NCBI RefSeq assembly: GCF_000971985.1
Contig: NZ_KQ040801.1
Location: 62,001-126,000 of the forward strand
Direction: 5' to 3'
From: Paenibacillus dauci
GTDB taxonomy: Bacteria; Bacillota; Bacilli; Paenibacillales; Paenibacillaceae
DNA: 64,000 bases
Shown here: in pieces, positions 35,857 to 44,967 of the stretch
Layout: each line of letters starts with the position of its first letter
Position numbering within the stretch: the first letter of the stretch is position 1
Program-made: the position numbers and the translations under genes
Notes under the pieces: model-generated
Told to the model about the DNA's origin: nothing
What the model saw: only the letters and a program-made list of their open reading frames with translations
Database searches by the model: none

Positions 35857-36335
35857 TTAATCAATAAATTTTATCTTGTTTAGTTTCTCATTAATTATTC
35901 CTTGTCTTAGTCTACGAGTAGAAGAGTCCATAGAATATTTTATTACTGTAAAACTTCTTCCTGCATCTTGATAAACCTACAAATAGAGTAGGATCAGCTC
36001 CAACACTGAATCCAATCTCCAACCAGCTTGCTCCGTCTGCACGCCGTCACGTCCATTATACTGGAACGGCTGCTGGCTTGTACCTTCGTGCTCTAGCTGT
36101 TCACCGTACGTGTCGTACGTGTACGTATCGGTCACCTGTCCTTGTGCATCGGTCAGAGCAATCGTGCTGCCGCGCAGATCGTAGTGATACGTCTGGTAGT
36201 TACCGGCGACATCTTCGCGTCCGATCAGTCCCATACTATACACATACCAGGCTTGCGGCGCTCCGGCATTGTTGGTCTCCATCAGCACCTGATAAAGCAC
36301 GGCATGCGAGTTGATGATCTGCTTACTGTTAATTA
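35857..36335 (-). pseudogene. Rhs core fragment 1 plus toxin C-terminal tail, in one frame broken by a TAG
   Basis: The minus-strand frame starts INSHAVLYQVLMETNNAG, continues with GLIGREDVAGNYQTYHYDLR and PFQYNGRDGVQTE, the unmistakable Rhs-associated core. It then loses the usual ARYY...F-x-x-xD part and meets TAG at 35977-35979. The same frame resumes as VYQDAGRSFTVIKYSMDSST and RRLRQGIINEKLNKIKFID before TAA. These 39 residues look like the end of a globular toxin domain. A full Rhs protein of >1000 residues is absent. Confidence 0.85.
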
Positions 36336-36345
36336 ATTATTCACT

Positions 36346-36386
36346 TCAAAAAGAAACCTTGAAAGGCATGATGCCAATCAAGGTGA
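36346..36386 (-). terminator. Cassette terminator 2
   Basis: On the minus strand CACCTTGATTGGCAT pairs with ATGCCTTTCAAGGTT, then TCTTTTTG. It follows the CPCC gene and directly precedes Rhs fragment 1. Confidence 0.88.
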
Positions 36387-36422
36387 GTGATCAAATATTA
36401 TTTTAAAGATTTTGGGCGAAAA

Positions 36423-36872
36423 TCAGTTCTTTGTATTCAACCACTTATTTATATAATATTTATTGAAATCCGAGCAAAGCTTGTTACGATAATCTGTTAT
36501 ACTGCCTTTATTAATAGATCTATAAGCCTGAATATCTGTAGTCCCATCATCTTGCCACTTGCAGTAGGGACAAATATCGTAGCCTGTTCCTTCTAACTCA
36601 TTATAAATCTCTGTTAAAGTCTTCAGCCTACAACAAGGACATGAAAATAATTCCTCTACTTCTCCAACAATCTCTATCTCATAACCTGTCATTAAGTAAG
36701 CTATTTGAGATAAAAAACCATTGCTTACACCTTGAACATCCAATTCATTCGACTCTAGATCAGCGTTTAAATTATACTCCTCCAAATATTCTGATAAATT
36801 TATTTCTTTTTCAAAAAAACCACGAACTAAATACATCAATTCAAGAAAATTTTCTCTAGACATCTTTTTCAA
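36423..36872 (-). CDS. CPCC-family cysteine-rich protein, probable immunity protein
   Basis: This protein of 149 residues has a two-part layout: a helical N-terminal half (ENFLELMYLVRGFFEKEINL) and a C-terminal zinc-ribbon-like half with FSCPCCRLKTL and YDICPYCKWQDDG, four to five cysteines in C-P-C-C and C-P-x-C pairs, as in the Cys_rich_CPCC family, which recurs in toxin-immunity loci. The start is either TTG 36872, overlapping the stop of an orphan toxin tail (36869-37027), or ATG 36863. A cassette terminator follows. Confidence 0.75.
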   Translation of the reverse strand: MKKMSRENFLELMYLVRGFFEKEINLSEYLEEYNLNADLESNELDVQGVSNGFLSQIAYLMTGYEIEIVGEVEELFSCPCCRLKTLTEIYNELEGTGYDICPYCKWQDDGTTDIQAYRSINKGSITDYRNKLCSDFNKYYINKWLNTKN

Positions 36873-37027
36873 TCAATCAGCCCCATTCTTTTTAAAGTTA
36901 AGATTACATGGTCTTTCGTCCTGTCATTCCACTTATAAAATGATTTGATCCTACCGCCTACCTCTGAGCTTACAAATATAGACTGAGTTGAAGGTTCATA
37001 TCTGCATATAAATGCTCCTTCCCTCAC
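36869..37027 (-). pseudogene. Orphan toxin C-terminal tail
   Basis: This is a 52-codon open frame without ribosome site: GAFICRYEPSTQSIFVSSEV, GGRIKSFYKWNDRTKDHV, then LTLKRMGLID and TGA. Its stop overlaps the TTG of the CPCC gene, the usual toxin-immunity coupling. Upstream it meets a TAA, so the rest of the toxin is gone. The toxin family was not recognised. Confidence 0.6.
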
Positions 37028-37088
37028 TTATAGTTATGTATGTTATTGGTTGAATGATGGGTTTATTTGTTATGGAGTAACGTATTAC

Positions 37089-37132
37089 CAAAGAAAAAAC
37101 CTTAAGAGGCACAAAGCCAATAAAGGTTTTAT
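37089..37132 (-). terminator. Cassette terminator 3
   Basis: On the minus strand AAAACCTTTATTGGC pairs with GCCTCTTAAGGTTTTTT. It is related in sequence to terminators 1 and 2 and lies after the broken Imm53 gene. Confidence 0.88.
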
Positions 37133-37147
37133 TTACTGAGAAAATCA

Positions 37148-37441
37148 TCATGATATTTTATTTGATTTAGACCATTCTTGGAAGAGAATAATTATTTCCT
37201 CCAAGTTTTTACTTCCTCCTCTTTCTTTAAAAAAGTTATCACTAACAGTACAATAAACCCAGTCGAGATCAGAACGTTCAATATCTAATGTTTTAAAATT
37301 CTTATCCTCTAAATGTGTTCCTTCCAATCGGATATCAATAGCCTAACCAGGATTATCAAGCGTTGTAATTTGGAGTCCATAGGAATGTTCCCAATCTCCG
37401 TCGCAATGTTCTGAGTACCAATTTCCCAACCATTTTAACAT
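37148..37441 (-). pseudogene. Imm53-family immunity gene with a nonsense codon
   Basis: The frame reads MLKWLGNWYSEHCDGDWEHS, YGLQITTLDNPG, then TAG (37343-37345), then AIDIRLEGTHLEDKNF, DLDWVYCTVSDNFFKE and NLEEIIILFQEWS to TGA. Without the stop it matches the Imm53 family from end to end (NWY...CDGDWEH...TLDNPGW). The stop stands where the family has Trp, so TGG to TAG is the likely mutation. The gene is otherwise intact over 97 codons. Confidence 0.8.
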
Positions 37442-37710
37442 ATTCAAACTGTACCTTTCCTTTAAGGTAACTCCCCATTTTGCAGATGCTCTTCATAATG
37501 ACCTTTTCAACCAGTTAAAAAATACAAGAATAATTTATTCGAAAATCCTTCTATTTTTATTCATCGTATCGATTCCTCTACTCAGATCCATTTTGTTGTT
37601 AGCTATATAATAATTTTATAGCTGATGCTTCAATCGAAATCATCATCCACGTCCAAAGAATATGGGATCAATCTGGATTTCATGCAGATGTTCTGCTATC
37701 TATTAAATTT
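37442..37710. other. Intergenic edge of the immunity island
   Basis: AT-rich DNA between the Imm53 pseudogene and the purine-operon terminator. Short open stretches exist, but none has a ribosome site or a recognisable domain. It probably contains decayed toxin sequence. Confidence 0.3.
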
Positions 37711-37740
37711 TAATACAAAAAGCCACTCCAAAGAGTGGCC
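37711..37740 (-). terminator. Terminator of the purine operon
   Basis: On the minus strand GGCCACTC/GAGTGGCT with a 4-base loop is followed by TTTTTGTATT. It lies 35 bp after purD. Confidence 0.93.
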
Positions 37741-37774
37741 TGACTAAAAATTTATATGTTAATTACGATCCATA

Positions 37775-39046
37775 TTATACTAGCGCCTTGGCTGCAATAT
37801 CGCTGCGCTGATGCTTGCCGGTAAATGTAATCTTCGCTGCCTGCTCATAGGCTTGAGCCCGAGCCGAAGCAATATCCGCCCCTAGCCCCACAACACCCAG
37901 CACACGGCCGCCGTTGGTTACGAACTCTCCGTTCTCGTTCTTGCCGGTACCGGCGTGGAAGACGAGCGCTTCCGATGGATCGATATCCTCCAGACCTGTA
38001 ATCGGTAGGCCTTTGGTATATGAACCCGGATAGCCTCCAGAAGCGAGAATGACGCAGACAGCAGCTTCGTTGCTCCACTGGATATCTACGTCAGCCAGTG
38101 TACCATTGACCGTCGCCAGGAAAATATCAAGCAGATCAGTCTGCAGACGCGGCAGAACGACCTGGGTCTCCGGATCGCCGAAGCGGGCATTGAATTCCAC
38201 CGTCTTGGGTTTGCCATCCGGAGTGATCATCAGACCGGCGAACAACACGCCCTGGAACGGACGACCTTCTGCGACCATCGCCTTGGCTGTGGGAATAACG
38301 ATAGTCTCGATCGCTTCCTCAATAATAGCTGGATCAATATGTGGCAGCGGGGAATAGGTGCCCATTCCGCCAGTATTCGGTCCTTCATCATTATCCAGGG
38401 CAGGCTTGTGATCCTGCGCGGCAGGCATAGCGCGTACGGTCTCCCCATCGACAAAGGCCAGAATCGACATCTCCTGTCCTTCCATGAACTCCTCGATAAT
38501 CACACGGCTGCCGGCTTCACCGAATATTTTGTCACGCATAATATTTTGTAGTGCTTCGACGGCCTCATGCATAGTGCGGGCGACGGTTACGCCTTTGCCT
38601 GCAGCTAGTCCGTCTGCTTTGATCACAATCGGTACCGGCTGGCGGTTCAGGTAATTCAGCGCAGTATCGTAATCGTCGAACTTGGCGTAGGCAGCTGTAG
38701 GGATGTTGTACTTGTGCAGCAGATCTTTCATAAAGGTCTTGCTGCCTTCGATTAGCGCTGCATTCTGACGAGGACCATACACCGGAATATTCCGTGCCTC
38801 GAACACATCCACGATTCCATCCGCGAGCGGATCGTCCGGGCCAACGACGACGAGGCCGACCTTTTTCTCAGCTGCAAAGTCTGCCAACTTCTCAAATTCA
38901 CTTACCTGAATCGGCACACACTCGGCGATCTGTCCAATCCCTGCATTGCCAGGCGCACAGTAGATCTGATTGACCTGCGAACTTTTGGTCAGCGACCAGA
39001 TGATGGCATGTTCACGTCCACCGCTACCGATAACGAGTATATCCAT
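37775..39046 (-). CDS. purD: Phosphoribosylamine-glycine ligase (GAR synthetase)
   Basis: This 423-residue ATP-grasp ligase joins glycine to phosphoribosylamine, step 2 of de novo purine synthesis. It begins MDILVIGSGGREHAIIW; the ATP-grasp part shows PIVIKADGLAAGKGV and VIIEEFMEGQEMSILAFVDG, and the metal-binding end is VEFNARFGDPETQVVLPRL. Length and order are standard. The start 39046 follows AAAGGAG. It is the last gene of the operon, separated from purH by 285 bp that contain a hairpin, so its expression may be set partly apart. Confidence 0.97.
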   Translation of the reverse strand: MDILVIGSGGREHAIIWSLTKSSQVNQIYCAPGNAGIGQIAECVPIQVSEFEKLADFAAEKKVGLVVVGPDDPLADGIVDVFEARNIPVYGPRQNAALIEGSKTFMKDLLHKYNIPTAAYAKFDDYDTALNYLNRQPVPIVIKADGLAAGKGVTVARTMHEAVEALQNIMRDKIFGEAGSRVIIEEFMEGQEMSILAFVDGETVRAMPAAQDHKPALDNDEGPNTGGMGTYSPLPHIDPAIIEEAIETIVIPTAKAMVAEGRPFQGVLFAGLMITPDGKPKTVEFNARFGDPETQVVLPRLQTDLLDIFLATVNGTLADVDIQWSNEAAVCVILASGGYPGSYTKGLPITGLEDIDPSEALVFHAGTGKNENGEFVTNGGRVLGVVGLGADIASARAQAYEQAAKITFTGKHQRSDIAAKALV

Positions 39047-39186
39047 GAAGGGTCACGCTCCTTTTTGATTAAGAAAGTAATGAGCTGGATGAATAGTGAT
39101 CATGCGGAAGAAGGCGGCTTCAGTCCATATACGGAATAGACCTGTCGCTACAGCTTATTCCTCTCCACAATACAATAACTTAGCAA

Positions 39187-39220
39187 AACGGAGCCAAACT
39201 TGATGAGATTTGGCTCCGTT
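39187..39220 (-). terminator. Hairpin between purH and purD (possible leaky terminator)
   Basis: AACGGAGCCAAA pairs with TTTGGCTCCGTT. On the minus strand it is followed only by TTGC, so termination would be weak. It could lower purD transcription or mark an mRNA processing site. Confidence 0.5.
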
Positions 39221-39331
39221 CGTTGGTTAAACTTTGAGATACAGCCGGAGAGATCCGCGACATGCGCGTATCATGGATCATCCATCTCCGGAGTCCCTTA
39301 GAATTCATGATGATACAGCTAGCACAAAGTC

Positions 39332-40879
39332 TTAGTGCTTGAAGTGGCGTACGCCTGTGAATACCATCGCGATTCCATGCTCATTGGCTGCTTTGATGGA
39401 TTCTTCGTCCTTGACCGAACCACCTGGCTGGATAATAGCTGTGATGCCTGCCTTCGCAGCGGCTTCGACGGTATCACCCATCGGGAAGAAGGCGTCGGAA
39501 GCGAGTATCGCGCCTTTGGCTTTGTCGGCTGCCTGCTCGATGGCAATCTTGGCAGCGCCGACACGGTTCATCTGGCCTGCACCGACACCTACGGTCATAT
39601 CGTCTGCTGCCAGTACGATCGCATTGGATTTAACATGTTTTACGACTTTCCATCCGAACAGCAGCTGCTTCATTTCTTCGGCAGAAGGTGCACGGTCGGT
39701 GACTATTTTCAGATCTGCTTCGGTAATGGAATGCACATCGCTATCCTGTACCACCATACCGCCTTCGACCATGGTTACAATATGCTGGGATTTGCGGTCT
39801 GTCGAAGCAGCGATTTCGCCCATTTTGAGCAGGCGGATATTTTTCTTTTTGGTCAGAATCTCCAGCGCTTCCGGGGTGAAGTCCGGTGCCAGGACAATCT
39901 CCAGGAAGATCTCGCTCAGCGGCTGTGCGGTCTCGGCGTCGATCGTACGGTTCGCCGCGACGATCCCGCCGAAGATGGAGGTTGGATCCGCATTGTAGGC
40001 TTTGTTGTAAGCTTCGGCGATCGTGGAACCTACGCCTACGCCGCATGGGTTCATGTGCTTCACAGCTACGACGGCTGGCTCTGTAAATTCTTTGACGATC
40101 TGGAGTGCTGCGTTAGCATCATTGATGTTGTTGTAGGATAGTTCTTTGCCGTGCAGCTGTTCTGCCGTGGTCAGCGTTCCTGCCGGAGCCATCGGCTTGC
40201 GGTAAAAAGCAGCAGTCTGGTGCGGATTCTCTCCGTAGCGCAGATCCTGGATTTTCTCGTACGTAACGGTATAACGTTCCGGCATCGGATTATCCAGCAC
40301 CTCGGACAGATAATCAGAGATCAGAGAATCGTAAGCAGCAGTATGACGGAATACTTTGGCAGCGAGCTGCTTGCGTGTATCCAGCTTCGTATCTCCCTCT
40401 GCACGAACTTCATCCAGAATAGTCGTGTAATCTGCCGCATCTACCACTACTGTCACAAAGGCATGATTCTTCGCCGCACTGCGCAGCATGGTTGGTCCGC
40501 CGATATCGATATTCTCGATCGCATCCTCATAGGACACATCCGGTTTGGAGATCGTTTCCTGGAACGGATACAGGTTAACGACAACGAGGTCGATATAGCC
40601 TAGTTCCAGATCTTTCATTTGCTGCTGATGCTCTTCGCTATCGCGTACAGCCAGCAGACCACTATGTACAGCCGGATGCAGTGTTTTGACACGTCCGTCC
40701 AGAATTTCCGGGAATCCGGTCACATCGGAGATACCGATAACCGGTACGCCTGCATCAGCCAGCAGATTCTTGGTGCCACCGGTAGAGATGATTTCTACCC
40801 CCAGCTGGGACAGCTCGCGGCAGAAATCGACTACGCCTGTTTTGTCGGATACGCTGACCAGTGCTCTTTTGATCGTCAT
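39332..40879 (-). CDS. purH: Bifunctional AICAR transformylase / IMP cyclohydrolase
   Basis: This 515-residue bifunctional enzyme catalyses the last two steps to IMP. The N-terminal cyclohydrolase ([52 protein letters not shown]) is followed by the transformylase with [24 protein letters not shown] and [19 protein letters not shown]. The start is ATG 40879 behind AAGGAGG; a longer open frame upstream lies in the spacer after purN. Standard length. Confidence 0.97.
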   Translation of the reverse strand: MTIKRALVSVSDKTGVVDFCRELSQLGVEIISTGGTKNLLADAGVPVIGISDVTGFPEILDGRVKTLHPAVHSGLLAVRDSEEHQQQMKDLELGYIDLVVVNLYPFQETISKPDVSYEDAIENIDIGGPTMLRSAAKNHAFVTVVVDAADYTTILDEVRAEGDTKLDTRKQLAAKVFRHTAAYDSLISDYLSEVLDNPMPERYTVTYEKIQDLRYGENPHQTAAFYRKPMAPAGTLTTAEQLHGKELSYNNINDANAALQIVKEFTEPAVVAVKHMNPCGVGVGSTIAEAYNKAYNADPTSIFGGIVAANRTIDAETAQPLSEIFLEIVLAPDFTPEALEILTKKKNIRLLKMGEIAASTDRKSQHIVTMVEGGMVVQDSDVHSITEADLKIVTDRAPSAEEMKQLLFGWKVVKHVKSNAIVLAADDMTVGVGAGQMNRVGAAKIAIEQAADKAKGAILASDAFFPMGDTVEAAAKAGITAIIQPGGSVKDEESIKAANEHGIAMVFTGVRHFKH

Positions 40880-41045
40880 GTTATAAAAAGCCTCCTTAAA
40901 TGTATGGGCAGTCTGATAATACGTCCATCTTTCCGAAGTCCGATCCAGAAGCCCGAGTATCTTCTGTATACTTGCAAAGTGATGAATAGCACATCGAAGA
41001 TCTGCTGTGTGTCTGTATGTCATCCTTTTAGGTAAATGTGTATAT

Positions 41046-41666
41046 TTACTGTTCTACGATCACATGCCGGCCATCTTCAGCCAGCCGGACTTTACCTGCC
41101 GCAATACGGGCGACAACCTGCGGATACAGCGTCTGCTCAATCTGATGAATACGGGCAGCCAGCGTATCGGCTGTATCTCCGGCTTCAATCGGAAGCGACT
41201 GCTGGGCGATGATCGGGCCAGTATCCATCCCATTATCGACAAAATGAACCGTGATCCCCGTCAGCTTCACACCATATTCCAGCGCCTGACCGATCGCGTC
41301 CTTACCAGGAAAAGCCGGTAATAATGATGGATGCACATTGATCATGCGGCCTGTATATGGATTGACCATTGTCGGAGTGAGCAGCCGCATATAGCCGGCC
41401 AGCACGATCAGATCAATCTGCCGCTGGGCCAATTCACCGAGAATCTCCAGCTCATACTCTTCCCGGCTGCTGTATTCTTTGGGCCGGAATACAAATGTAT
41501 CTACTTCTGAATCGACAGCACGCTGAACAACCGGCGCCTCGGGCTTGTCGCATACGAGCAGTTCTATCGTTGCCGAGTTTAGCAAACCACTCTGCTGGGC
41601 ATTCACCATCGCCTGAAAATTACTGCCTTGTCCGGACGCGAACACGGCAATTCGCAGCGGCTTCAT
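41046..41666 (-). CDS. purN: Phosphoribosylglycinamide formyltransferase
   Basis: This 206-residue enzyme transfers formyl from 10-formyl-THF to GAR (step 3). Motifs are [15 protein letters not shown], the folate/catalytic [14 protein letters not shown] (Asn-His), and [17 protein letters not shown] with the catalytic Asp. The start codon shares a base with the purM stop (TAATG), so the two are coupled. A 166-bp spacer separates it from purH. Confidence 0.97.
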   Translation of the reverse strand: MKPLRIAVFASGQGSNFQAMVNAQQSGLLNSATIELLVCDKPEAPVVQRAVDSEVDTFVFRPKEYSSREEYELEILGELAQRQIDLIVLAGYMRLLTPTMVNPYTGRMINVHPSLLPAFPGKDAIGQALEYGVKLTGITVHFVDNGMDTGPIIAQQSLPIEAGDTADTLAARIHQIEQTLYPQVVARIAAGKVRLAEDGRHVIVEQ

Positions 41667-42709
41667 TATACTTCCGCTCCTGTAAAGGTAACGATCTTCT
41701 CGCCCGCAGTTACTTTACCGATCAGATAGGCTGCTTCCCCTTGCTGCTTCAATACATCCAGCGCCTGTTCTGCCTGGTCGGCAGGTACGACAATCGCCAT
41801 CCCGATTCCCATGTTAAAGGTGGTAAACATATCACGGTTGCTGATTGCACCCTTGGCCTGCATCAATTGGAAAATCGGCAGAATCGGCCAGCTGCCATAC
41901 TCGATATCCACATTAACGCCCTCCGGCAGCATCCGCGGAATATTCTCGATAAATCCGCCACCGGTAATATGAGCCATGCCTTTCACCTGCACCGCTTCCT
42001 GCAGGGCAAGAGAAGACTTCACATAAATCTTCGTCGGCTCCAGTAGTACGTCGCCCAGTACGGCATTCCCCAGCTCGGCCACCTGTGCAGTCAGCTCATA
42101 TCCGCTGTCTTCCAGCAGCAGCTTGCGCACGAGCGAGAAACCGTTGCTGTGTATGCCACTAGATGCCAGACCAATGACTGCATCGCCTGCTGCAATATTG
42201 CTGCCGGTGATGACTTTGGGCTTGTCCACGATGCCTACCGTAAAGCCGGCGATATCATACTCCCCTTCGGAGTACATGCCCGGCATCTCCGCCGTCTCGC
42301 CACCGATCAGCGCACAGCCTGCCTGACGACAGCCATCGGCAATTCCGGATACAATCGCTTCGATCTTCTCCGGAATAACCCGGTCGCAAGCGAGATAATC
42401 GAGGAAAAAGAGCGGCTCCGCGCCCTGCACGATGATATCATTTACGCACATGGCTACCGCATCAATCCCGATCGTATCGTGCTTGTCCATAGCAAAAGCA
42501 AGCTTCAGCTTCGTACCGACACCATCGGTTCCGGATACCAGTACCGGCTCTTCGTACTTATCCTTGTTCAGGCCAAACAGCCCGCCGAAACCGCCGAGAT
42601 CGGTCATAACTTCCGGACGGAACGTCGTTTTCACATGCTTCTTCATCCGCTCTACTGCTTCATTGCCTGCCGCGATATCAACTCCGGCTTTTTTGTATGC
42701 ATCTGACAC
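41666..42709 (-). CDS. purM: Phosphoribosylformylglycinamidine cyclo-ligase (AIR synthetase)
   Basis: This 347-residue enzyme closes the imidazole ring (step 5). It shows [62 protein letters not shown] and [14 protein letters not shown] prefer the GTG at 42709 (MSDAYKKAG..., matching Bacillus PurM), 8 bases after AAAGGTG; ATG 42715 is an alternative but sits only 2 bases from that site. The open frame reaching 42859 is an artefact of reading into a palindromic repeat. Confidence 0.95.
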   Translation of the reverse strand: MSDAYKKAGVDIAAGNEAVERMKKHVKTTFRPEVMTDLGGFGGLFGLNKDKYEEPVLVSGTDGVGTKLKLAFAMDKHDTIGIDAVAMCVNDIIVQGAEPLFFLDYLACDRVIPEKIEAIVSGIADGCRQAGCALIGGETAEMPGMYSEGEYDIAGFTVGIVDKPKVITGSNIAAGDAVIGLASSGIHSNGFSLVRKLLLEDSGYELTAQVAELGNAVLGDVLLEPTKIYVKSSLALQEAVQVKGMAHITGGGFIENIPRMLPEGVNVDIEYGSWPILPIFQLMQAKGAISNRDMFTTFNMGIGMAIVVPADQAEQALDVLKQQGEAAYLIGKVTAGEKIVTFTGAEV

Positions 42710-42784
42710 TGCCATCGCACCTTTCGTGGGTTCTTTGGACAGTGGCGGGTGGGAGGGTTGGAAGAATTGGCGTTCTGATGCTAC

Positions 42785-42911
42785 AGCGCTGCGGGAATGG
42801 ATCGTTCGGGCGTCACCGTTGCAGGCTGACTTTTTGGGAACGACTGCTGCTGCAGTCAAAAGTCAGCCCGCAAATGCTCCTTCCTGAACGATTCCATTCC
42901 CTCCGCTGGGA
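42785..42911 (+). repeat. Type-2 long palindromic repeat, copy B (between purF and purM)
   Basis: Outer arms GCGGGAATGGATCGTTC and GAACGATTCCATTCCC; middle arms GGCTGACTTTT/AAAAGTCAGCC; tip GAACGACTGCTGCTGCAGTC. It shares arms and tip with copies A and C, but the middle arm is its own. Confidence 0.8.
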
Positions 42912-43300
42912 GCACAAAGCACCCCTACTTCCAAATACCCACTCGCCGTCCATAAGATTAGGATTTCAGTTTTAAAAAGATTACGTATCTGGCTATTTCT
43001 ATTTAAATTGTAGGGTTTAGATGAATCTGGTTTAATTTTGATTTGTAAGACTGTGATTTTAAGGAGGATTAAGAGGCTGTATAGTTGATTTTTTATTTCA
43101 TCAACTCTTACATCTACCATCTTTACAAAACATCCCTATTCTCACTAGTAAAACATAACTCACTATCAAATAAGATCAAAGCCCCTAATGTTTAAGACAT
43201 TCTCTCCTGCAAAGCAGTCTAACCAGTTCCACGCATTCTCGCCTACTTTTCTCTTCCCTTTACCTCCAAGGACTCTGAAACCGCCAGGGTCTTAGGAACA

Positions 43301-43458
43301 TGGGGCGGGGAGTGCGGAGCGGAGGGGAAGGAAATAGACCGGAGATCGCCTTTTGAAATCGGGGGCCTTCCTCTACACGGGTCTACTAATTCGAAGGCTC
43401 CCGATTTCAACCGGGCGATCGCAGGCCTATTCCTTCCCCGCGGCGGACCCTCTCCCCG
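43301..43458 (+). repeat. Type-1 long palindromic repeat, copy B (between purF and purM)
   Basis: GGGGAAGGAAATAGACC, GAGATCGCC, TTTTGAAATCGGGGGCCTTC and their near-complements around the tip CTACACGGGTCTAC, closing with GGCCTATTCCTTCCCC. An outermost GGGGAG/CTCCCC extends the stem. Together with copy B of type 2 it fills most of the 779-bp gap between purF and purM; nothing coding is seen there. Confidence 0.85.
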
Positions 43459-43488
43459 TCACACCCCGTTCCAAAACCCTGGCGCAGT

Positions 43489-44967
43489 TCAGCACCCGCA
43501 GCCGAATTGTTCTTCTCCGCCGAAGTCGGTCTGGGTGGGATAATCGTTGTCAAAGCAGGCCATACACATGCCGCCTTTGTAATCGTCCTTGTTGTCTCCA
43601 CCAACAGCCTCAATCAATCCTTCCCGGCTGAGAAAAGCGAGTGAATCCGCATTGATCTCCTGACGGATCTCTTCCACTGTCTTGGACGAAGCAATCAGAT
43701 CACGACGATCCGGAGTATCAATTCCGTAGAAGCATGGATTTTTGAAAGGAGGCGAAGTAATACGCACATGCACCTCGATCGCTCCGGCATTACGCAGCAT
43801 GTTGACGATCCGGCGGGAGGTTGTTCCCCGCACAATGGAATCATCGATCATGACGACACGCTTGCCTTCCACGACGCGGCGTACTGCGCTCAACTTCATT
43901 TTGACGCCCTGTTCACGCAGTTCCTGACTCGGCTGGATAAAAGTACGGCCGGTATATTTATTTTTGATCATGCCCAGCTCATAAGGAATACCCGTCTGCT
44001 CGGCATAACCGATCGCTGCAGAGATACTGGAATCCGGTACACCGGTCACCAGGTCCGCATCAATAAAGGATTCACGAGCCATCATCGAGCCCATCCGCTT
44101 GCGTGCCGAATGCAGATTCGCACCATTCATATCACTGTCCGGACGGGCAAAATAAATATATTCCATCGAACAGAGCGCTTTGCGCTGCGGCTCGGTATAG
44201 AAATCTTCATGCAGTCCGTTCTGATCCAGTACCAGCAGTTCACCAGGCTTCACATCACGCACAATCTCTGCGCCAATCGTCTCCAGCGCACACGTCTCCG
44301 AGGTGAAAATGTACGCATCACCCAGTCGACCCATCGTCAGCGGACGCAGTCCATTCGGATCACTAGCTACGATCAACTGCTCATTGGTCATGATCATAAA
44401 GGCAAATCCGCCCACAATCCGGCGGAACGCCTCTTTGGCTGCTTCCACCAGCGGCTTGGATGAACGGGCGATCAGATGCGCCAGCACTTCCGTATCACTG
44501 GTTGTCTGGAAAATGGAACCCATCTCCTCCAGCTCGCGCCGGATTTGCGGAGCATTGACGATATTGCCATTGGTCGCCAGTGCCAGTTCGCCTGCACGGT
44601 AGCGGAATACGAGTGGCTGGGCATTGCCCAGATGACTGCTGCCGCTGGTCGAGTAGCGTACATGACCGATCGAGATATCACCGGTCAATGTCGCCATAGT
44701 GTCTTTGTCGAATACTTCCTTGACCAGCCCCATACCGCGATGATAATGAAACTCGGTATGATCACTGACACAGATGCCACAGCTTTCTTCACCACGGTGC
44801 TGCAGTGCATGCAGACCATAATAAGAAAGGGAAGCGGCCCCCGAATGTCCGTAGACACCGAAGACGCCGCATTCCTCTTTTAATGTATCGAAAATATCGT
44901 TCGGACCGGTCCCCTGATTATAGTAGTCGCCGGTCCAGAGCGGCTGATTATTTAATTCATCAGACAT
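43489..44967 (-). CDS. purF: Amidophosphoribosyltransferase
   Basis: This 492-residue enzyme catalyses the first committed step, PRPP plus glutamine to phosphoribosylamine. The catalytic Cys33 in [10 protein letters not shown] becomes the N-terminus after removal of a 32-residue leader, longer than the ~11-residue leader of B. subtilis. The PRPP loop is [13 protein letters not shown]. Cysteines for the 4Fe-4S cluster occur in the C-terminal half, including the terminal GCGC. The start at 44967 overlaps purL by 16 bp with GGGAGG. Feedback inhibition by AMP/GMP is known for the family. Confidence 0.97.
   Translation of the reverse strand: MSDELNNQPLWTGDYYNQGTGPNDIFDTLKEECGVFGVYGHSGAASLSYYGLHALQHRGEESCGICVSDHTEFHYHRGMGLVKEVFDKDTMATLTGDISIGHVRYSTSGSSHLGNAQPLVFRYRAGELALATNGNIVNAPQIRRELEEMGSIFQTTSDTEVLAHLIARSSKPLVEAAKEAFRRIVGGFAFMIMTNEQLIVASDPNGLRPLTMGRLGDAYIFTSETCALETIGAEIVRDVKPGELLVLDQNGLHEDFYTEPQRKALCSMEYIYFARPDSDMNGANLHSARKRMGSMMARESFIDADLVTGVPDSSISAAIGYAEQTGIPYELGMIKNKYTGRTFIQPSQELREQGVKMKLSAVRRVVEGKRVVMIDDSIVRGTTSRRIVNMLRNAGAIEVHVRITSPPFKNPCFYGIDTPDRRDLIASSKTVEEIRQEINADSLAFLSREGLIEAVGGDNKDDYKGGMCMACFDNDYPTQTDFGGEEQFGCGC

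Noticed and set aside
42710-42859. N-terminal extension of purM
   Set aside because: The extra 50 residues come from translating a type-2 palindrome; the family start is MSDAYKKAG.
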